64,000 nt of DNA from JAAYCT01 sp964499575. GTDB lineage: Bacteria; Bacillota; Clostridia; Saccharofermentanales; Saccharofermentanaceae. A program made the translations under genes and the position numbers. The DNA is taken from the NCBI GenBank assembly GCA_964499575.1, contig CAZCLK010000003.1, forward strand, positions 1-64,000, in the 5' to 3' direction. The notes beneath the pieces were generated by a model. It did no database searches, was not told the origin of the DNA, and was given only the letters and a program-made list of their open reading frames with translations. How positions within the stretch are numbered: the stretch's first letter is position 1; every line of letters begins with the position of its first letter. Shown piece after piece: positions 59,222 to 64,000 of the stretch.

Positions 59222-61771
59222 TTACTCCTGATACAAAATCGCCGGAGTCCAGTACGTGTTGTTGTACATATCGGTAAGCCGATAGGTCACCATGCATTCA
59301 TTACTGCCCACAGGATGGTAACTGACGGTCAGTTCCCCGTCCGCAATCATCTGATCGCCCAGATAATAGCTGTCGGTAAACTGCTCGTCGTACGAGTAGT
59401 AGTCGCACAGAAAATCGATCACATCGCCCGACTGAATCTCAATCAGGCCTTTGGCCATCGTATCGGTCGTGTCGCCGTAATTGATTCTGGCTCCCGCGAC
59501 ATAGCCGTACGGGTCGTCTTGAGTGAACATCACGATGATATCCACCAATTGCCCGTTCAACAAGGCAGGAACCTGCCCGATCACCGTGTAGGAAGACCCC
59601 TTCTCCTCCACCGATTCGAGATAAAAAGCGACAATGTGCTTATCAAGAGCGACCCAGGTCCCGTCAAAGCCGATGACCAGATCCCCGTCGGCATCAAATT
59701 CTACGATATTATCAATGCCCAAGTCGATATAGCCCTCTCCGTCGTCGAAAAACACATTCAGCTCGACTTTCCGGATCAGATCCCACTGCTCGTCCGAAAG
59801 ACTGACCACGAAGCCGCCGTCCTTTTCGACCAGTTCGAGATCCGACGCGTTCAGGTAATGATTTTCATAGTAATCGGCGTTCGACTGGATCAAGTTCGAA
59901 TCGACCCAGTCCGTCGACCCTTGCGTCGCCCCGCCCAGTAAGGACGAGAAGTCCGGATTTTGGAAAAAAGAACTCCAGCCTTCGCCCCAACCGCCGGAAG
60001 AACCGGTCAGTCCGCCCAAAAGCGAAGCCAGGGGAGAGTAAGGACTTCCCGTGCTGATCTGTCCGCCGACGACCATATTGCCGAACTTCTTGACCAGACC
60101 GGTATATTCTTCACCCATACCGATCCGATCGTACACGGAAACCATCGAAGACATACTATTCAGTTCGTCGTACGGGAAATATACGGACAACCCATTCGCG
60201 TTCATGATATTGGATGTGGTCCGGTTGTACTTGATACACTTTCGCATCGCGTCGGCAAGTGCTTTCGCTTCCGGGGAATCGATGTTTTCGGCCAAATGAA
60301 TCAGGTCCACCTGGTCTGTTCGGGAGCGGTTGAATTCGCGTGTGTTCCCGCGCGCGTCGGAAATAATCTTATAATCCTCATCCAACAGGGCATCCGCAGA
60401 TTGCGCAAACTCCCGGAACGCTTCGTCTCCGGTGTTGTTGAGTTCTACAAGATCCACGATGGAAAGCGTCGCGATGTCGCGCGGAACCTTGGATTGACAT
60501 GTTGTCACAAAACTGTCGATGATGTTTTTTCCGATCTTTAACGTTGACATGGATGGATCATTCGACAGTGCTTTGATCCAGTCGGTATAGTACCAGCCGA
60601 TCCCGGGCTCCAGTTCCTCGGATGCGATCATATAATCCGCATGGTAATTCAGCATATACGCAGTCTCGACCGTACCCATCAGGCAAGCGTCGAATCCGAC
60701 GAAGTCAAAGGAGACTCCGGCCTCGTCGAGTGCCGAATAAATCTGGTCCAGCGTCATCGATTTTTTGCTCGGGAAAAGTTGATCATATCCGTAGCCGGCC
60801 AGCGACCCGCCGCCGTGATCCCAGAAGATCAATGCGTAGCGGTTTGCCGGAAACTCTTCGGCGCAATACGAAACGAAGTCCGAGAGCGTGTTCGGATCGG
60901 TCATCGCCTTCTTGCCGACGTCGGCATCCAGTGTCACGAGCCCGTCGCCGACGACCTGATAGCGTTGATTCGTATTGCTCTTGATCACGCTGTTCTTCCA
61001 CTTGGATGTTCCGCCGGTCTCGATGATGATATTGACGTTCTCTTTCGGATCTGCATAGAGCATTTCGTTGATATCCGCGGTCGCCATTCCGTAGTCGGTC
61101 TCCAGGTCGGTACCGCACATATAGACCATGATGGTGAAAACATCCTTTCCGTCACCGAGGATCTTAGTTCTGCGGGTACGCGGGCCGGTGATTCCGGTCA
61201 TCGGACTGATGTTATTATTGCTCGGGTCCCCCGTGACGGATGTGTCGTCCCCGAGTGTCGGGTCGGATCCGGAGTTCGTAACGGTTGTCTGAATGTCCGA
61301 AGGATATAAATCGTCTGCTTTCGGCATACACTGTTTAAACAGGAAGAACAACACCACGATGACTATGATGATCAATATGATCTTTCCGATGGAGAGTCCG
61401 CATCCCTTCGAAGTGCGGTTTCCCGATCCGAAAAGCGATCCGAGGCCGCCGAGCGGCGAATTTCCCGAACTTTGCTGGGAGCCGCCGCCGAGCAGATTTC
61501 CGAGATCAGGCAGCCCGCCGGACCCGTTATCCTGCTGGGAGCCGCCGCCGAGCAGGTCTCCGAGATCGGGCAGCCCGCCCGGGGAAGATTCCTGCGGCGG
61601 TGTGTATTGTGTGTTGTTCTGGGGCTCTTTTCGATCCTGATAACCTGATGCGTTACCGACCGGTTTACTTCCCGGCCGATTCAGTCCTTCGCCTCTTTTG
61701 TATATATCGCCGCCGGAAGATCCGGAGGTTTTTCTCTTCTTACGAAATCCGCTCCCGTTGTCTCTGTCCAT
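59222..61771 (-). CDS. Membrane-anchored C11 (clostripain-family) cysteine protease
   Basis: The ATG at 61771 follows AAGGAGA and gives 849 residues. Residues ~1-125 are a polar, Gly/Ser/Gln-rich N-terminal tail with a 20-residue repeat (65-104). A membrane segment (~127-146) and a Ser/Thr linker follow. The peptidase C11 domain begins near 210. The catalytic His319 is in FWDHGGG and Cys363 in FDACLMGTVE. The protease should act outside the cell with specificity for Arg or Lys. Clostripains are usually secreted with a signal peptide, so this anchored form is unusual. Confidence 0.9.
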   Translation of the reverse strand: MDRDNGSGFRKKRKTSGSSGGDIYKRGEGLNRPGSKPVGNASGYQDRKEPQNNTQYTPPQESSPGGLPDLGDLLGGGSQQDNGSGGLPDLGNLLGGGSQQSSGNSPLGGLGSLFGSGNRTSKGCGLSIGKIILIIIVIVVLFFLFKQCMPKADDLYPSDIQTTVTNSGSDPTLGDDTSVTGDPSNNNISPMTGITGPRTRRTKILGDGKDVFTIMVYMCGTDLETDYGMATADINEMLYADPKENVNIIIETGGTSKWKNSVIKSNTNQRYQVVGDGLVTLDADVGKKAMTDPNTLSDFVSYCAEEFPANRYALIFWDHGGGSLAGYGYDQLFPSKKSMTLDQIYSALDEAGVSFDFVGFDACLMGTVETAYMLNYHADYMIASEELEPGIGWYYTDWIKALSNDPSMSTLKIGKNIIDSFVTTCQSKVPRDIATLSIVDLVELNNTGDEAFREFAQSADALLDEDYKIISDARGNTREFNRSRTDQVDLIHLAENIDSPEAKALADAMRKCIKYNRTTSNIMNANGLSVYFPYDELNSMSSMVSVYDRIGMGEEYTGLVKKFGNMVVGGQISTGSPYSPLASLLGGLTGSSGGWGEGWSSFFQNPDFSSLLGGATQGSTDWVDSNLIQSNADYYENHYLNASDLELVEKDGGFVVSLSDEQWDLIRKVELNVFFDDGEGYIDLGIDNIVEFDADGDLVIGFDGTWVALDKHIVAFYLESVEEKGSSYTVIGQVPALLNGQLVDIIVMFTQDDPYGYVAGARINYGDTTDTMAKGLIEIQSGDVIDFLCDYYSYDEQFTDSYYLGDQMIADGELTVSYHPVGSNECMVTYRLTDMYNNTYWTPAILYQE
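61460..61579 (-). repeat. 60-bp direct repeat in the clostripain gene
   Basis: Two 60-bp units encode GGLPDLGDLLGGGSQQDNGS and GGLPDLGNLLGGGSQQSSGN, with a partial third (LGGLGSLFG). The DNA copies are nearly identical in the first 48 bases, which suggests a recent duplication. Confidence 0.85.
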
Positions 61772-61916
61772 ACTATTCTCCTTACACCGTCTTATTTGCG
61801 ATCGCAACGCGAAAATAACTTTTATCTATGCTTCTTGAGTATAACACCGGAATCCTATATACAAAATAATCAAACGCGAAGTCCTTTGATCCACCCGGAC
61901 TTCTCACACTTCCGGC

Positions 61917-63155
61917 CTATTCTCCGGAAGCGCTCAACAAAGAATATATTTCAGAAACCACCTGTTCCGATCGCACGCGCACCCCGGAAAAATAATTCTC
62001 CGATCCCTGTGTATTGGAAAGCGCGATAATCACCGTCCCGGTATCGGGTTCGATCATCACATGTGTATTAAATCCGACCGTTTGACCTCCGTGAAAATAT
62101 ACTCCGGGGTTGACATTCCAACCGAATCCATAGTCGAAAGCACCCGGTTCGAAAACCTGCGCCCATCCTTCGGCCGATAAAAAATTGCCGTCCATCACCG
62201 CGTGTTCCCAGATCAGAAGGTCCCGCGCGTCGGAGCAGATCGAACCGGCCGCGTAGCTCAAAGTCCGGTCCTGAGAAGGAAGGTAAACCGCACCGTTCAA
62301 AAGAAGTATCGCACCTTCGGATGTCAACAGGGAAGGGTCCGTTGACGCCGCTCGCATATCAAGCGGTCCGAAAAACGTCTCCTCCAAAAATTCAAAATAC
62401 GACATCCCGCTCAGTTTTTCGATGATCATGCCCAAAAAGTAATAGTTTGTATTGCTGTACAGGTACGACTCACCCGCCTCGAAAAGCGGCGGATATTCCT
62501 TCATCATTTCGACCATATCCTCCGGAGAGTATTCCTTCCGGATGATCGATTTGACCTGCGCGATCGTATCCGCGGAAGCCGTATCGAGGTCCTCCAAGGT
62601 CACGCCCAGCGCCCCGCATGTCACATAATCCGGGATCCCGGAGGTCATGTTCAAAAGGTTTCGGATGCGAATACGTTCGGCACAGGGATATTCCGGAATA
62701 TATAAACTCAGCGGATCGTCAAGCTTGAGTTTCCCCTGTTCCGCGAGCATCATGATCGCCGTCGCCGTAAACTGCTTGGTGATCGAACCGAGTTCAAATA
62801 CGGTATCCGTGCGGTTAATCGTCTTTGCGCGCCGGTCCGAATACCCGTACGCTCCCTCGAAAACGATCTCGCCTTCCCGCTCAACCAGAACGACGCCGTT
62901 ATACACAACGGAGTTCATGTACGATGAAATTCGGTCCGCGGCGGCCTTGTTCTCCGAAGAACCAGGCGCGACGCGGACCGATGAAGGTACACGATCTGTC
63001 TTTATTGTTTCATAATCAGCAAAGATTGTTTCGGATGCCCGCGTATCGCCCGGTTGCTCTGCGGGAGCAATGCCGCAAGCCGATACACCGGCAACGGTCA
63101 CGGCAAGAGTGAACGCGAGAAGCGCGTTTTGTCCCCTACCCGTTGCACGAAACAT
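61917..63155 (-). CDS. Serine hydrolase lipoprotein (class C beta-lactamase/PBP-like)
   Basis: The 412-residue protein has a lipoprotein signal with the lipobox VSAC (Cys27). The penicillin-binding-type fold shows SITK (Ser124, Lys127), YSN (YLYSNTNYYFLG) and the HGG motif (FHGGQTVGFN), placing it in the class C beta-lactamase family. Such proteins in Bacillota are mostly peptidases or esterases rather than antibiotic resistance enzymes. Its ATG overlaps the upstream stop (TAATG), so the pair is translationally coupled. Confidence 0.9.
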   Translation of the reverse strand: MFRATGRGQNALLAFTLAVTVAGVSACGIAPAEQPGDTRASETIFADYETIKTDRVPSSVRVAPGSSENKAAADRISSYMNSVVYNGVVLVEREGEIVFEGAYGYSDRRAKTINRTDTVFELGSITKQFTATAIMMLAEQGKLKLDDPLSLYIPEYPCAERIRIRNLLNMTSGIPDYVTCGALGVTLEDLDTASADTIAQVKSIIRKEYSPEDMVEMMKEYPPLFEAGESYLYSNTNYYFLGMIIEKLSGMSYFEFLEETFFGPLDMRAASTDPSLLTSEGAILLLNGAVYLPSQDRTLSYAAGSICSDARDLLIWEHAVMDGNFLSAEGWAQVFEPGAFDYGFGWNVNPGVYFHGGQTVGFNTHVMIEPDTGTVIIALSNTQGSENYFSGVRVRSEQVVSEIYSLLSASGE

Positions 63156-64000
63156 TAATAATCGTCATCCTCGCTCGATTCTTCGGCTTCTTCCTTCACA
63201 TCTTTGGGAACTTTAATACTTTTCACGTCTCCGAAGGAAGAGAAATTGATCTCAAGTTTACAAGCCTTTACCTCGATCTCAACGTCCGGTTCCGGGGCCG
63301 GTTCAGACTCATCGTCCTCGTCGTCCGAGTCCCCGTCGTAGGATTCGTTAATGTCAGCGATACCGCTCATGGCTTGAAACAGGTAATCTTCGGCAAGTTT
63401 CTCGACCGTTTCGGTCATATCGATTTCCAGAAGGACGGGAAGCTTCGTCTTTTTGTTGAGGAGGAGTCTGATGTCGACCTCGTAGTCTTTCAAGTCGACG
63501 TCGTTATCTTTGAGCTCCTCATCGATATCCTCCTCGATCTCTTCAACATCCAGGCTCTTCAAGAAATCGGTGAAATATTCGCCGCTGACTTTTCCTTCAA
63601 GAACATATGCTTCGATTTTTCCGACTTTTTCCGTTTTTTTAGCGAGCTCCAGATCATCCGCGTAATCGGTCAGCAAACCGACGAGTTTATGAAGCTTGAT
63701 CCCTTCGAGTACCTTTTGAACTTCCTCGAAATCCTCTTCATCCTCTTCGATCGTATCCTTCTGCCATTCGTCCTCCGCTTTAAGGTAGGCTGTGATTTCA
63801 TCCTTGTCTTCGATCAGATACATCTCGATATCGCCGGATTCCTCCTCATCGATCGAACTGAATGTGTACTCACCCTCCAAATGCGCCGCTTTGTCCGTGA
63901 TCTCACCCGAAGCTTCCGCTTCTCCGACGATCGCGCCGTCAAAATCCTCGGATTTGATCGCAATATCCAGTTCCAGTGAACCCTTCATCTCATAGGACTC
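63155..64000 (-). CDS. Acidic protein, N-terminus beyond the window
   Basis: The reading frame is open to the right edge, so the start is not visible. At least 281 residues are seen. The sequence is very acidic, with a beta-rich pattern (EITAYLKAEDEW, KLPVLLEIDMTETV) resembling DUF6612/LppX-type extracellular lipoproteins that hold a hydrophobic ligand. An Asp/Glu-rich stretch precedes the last strand, and the C-terminus is SSEDDDY. I cannot name a family with certainty. It is coupled to the serine hydrolase gene. Confidence 0.7.
   Translation of the reverse strand, partial: ESYEMKGSLELDIAIKSEDFDGAIVGEAEASGEITDKAAHLEGEYTFSSIDEEESGDIEMYLIEDKDEITAYLKAEDEWQKDTIEEDEEDFEEVQKVLEGIKLHKLVGLLTDYADDLELAKKTEKVGKIEAYVLEGKVSGEYFTDFLKSLDVEEIEEDIDEELKDNDVDLKDYEVDIRLLLNKKTKLPVLLEIDMTETVEKLAEDYLFQAMSGIADINESYDGDSDDEDDESEPAPEPDVEIEVKACKLEINFSSFGDVKSIKVPKDVKEEAEESSEDDDY

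Noticed and set aside
61917..63155. Beta-lactamase resistance gene
   Set aside because: The fold is class C-like but the gene lacks an AmpC context. Most such Bacillota lipoproteins are not antibiotic-inactivating, so only the broader serine hydrolase call is supported.

Overview
The window looks like the chromosome of a strictly anaerobic, low-to-medium GC Bacillota, most likely an uncultured member of the Clostridia related to Oscillospirales. The inference rests on gene order: rplU-prp-rpmA-obgE, tilS-hpt-ftsH, rpsF-ssb-rpsR next to rplI-dnaB, and rho / rpmE-DUF1385-prmC-DUF951 / prfA blocks. It also rests on an L27 with a cleavable N-terminal extension plus its Prp protease, on spoVG, and on a rubredoxin with a flavodiiron protein. 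No phage, insertion sequence, CRISPR array or rRNA was seen. Both ends cut a gene: plsC on the left and an acidic surface-type protein on the right.

Layout. 0-2.5 kb is a lipid block: PlsC acyltransferase, diacylglycerol-kinase-like lipid kinase, acyl carrier protein and a MarR regulator. 2.5-8.4 kb is one leftward run: pgi, trpF, two partner proteins of the TIGR03960/TIGR03936 radical-SAM pair, and an Fe-S aldo/keto reductase. 8.6-10.8 kb holds a DUF4364 protein, a flavodiiron protein and rubredoxin. 10.9-13.3 kb is the L21/Prp/L27/Obg operon with a clear sigma-A promoter. 13.4-16.6 kb holds a LacI regulator, an unrecognised polytopic membrane protein and SpoVG. MurC (+) then faces the leftward tilS-hpt-ftsH operon. 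22.5-25.9 kb is dnaB, L9, S18, SSB and S6. 26.1-36.4 kb carries a Sua5/arginine-phosphatase fusion, RF1, GNAT, DUF1836, DUF951, PrmC, DUF1385, L31, a PAS-GGDEF protein and Rho. 36.6-44 kb holds a secreted NlpC/P60-like protein with BACON and InlB-type repeats, an ABC exporter, MreB, a TraX-like membrane protein and a HAD phosphatase. 44.2-48.2 kb is LeuS and a cytoplasmic alpha-amylase.

From 48.3 kb to the right end the content changes to envelope and poorly characterised proteins. These are a beta-propeller lipoprotein, a B-box zinc-finger membrane protein, tRNA-Thr, a Thr/Ala-rich membrane stalk protein, a VOC-domain protein with a proline-rich tail, and an SH3-less NlpC/P60 hydrolase with two peptidoglycan-binding domains. 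They are followed by a DUF4173/XRE/DUF2975 module, a YczE-type membrane protein, a free-standing E2-like acyltransferase with an altered active site under a perfect 18-bp palindrome, a membrane-anchored C11 (clostripain) protease, and a serine hydrolase lipoprotein coupled to an acidic protein.

Most housekeeping genes are in standard Bacillota contexts. The least explained parts are the Sua5-YwlE-type fusion, the E2-like protein, the repeat-tailed proteins at 51-54 kb, the membrane-anchored clostripain with an internal repeat, and several leader regions where a promoter runs straight into a hairpin.
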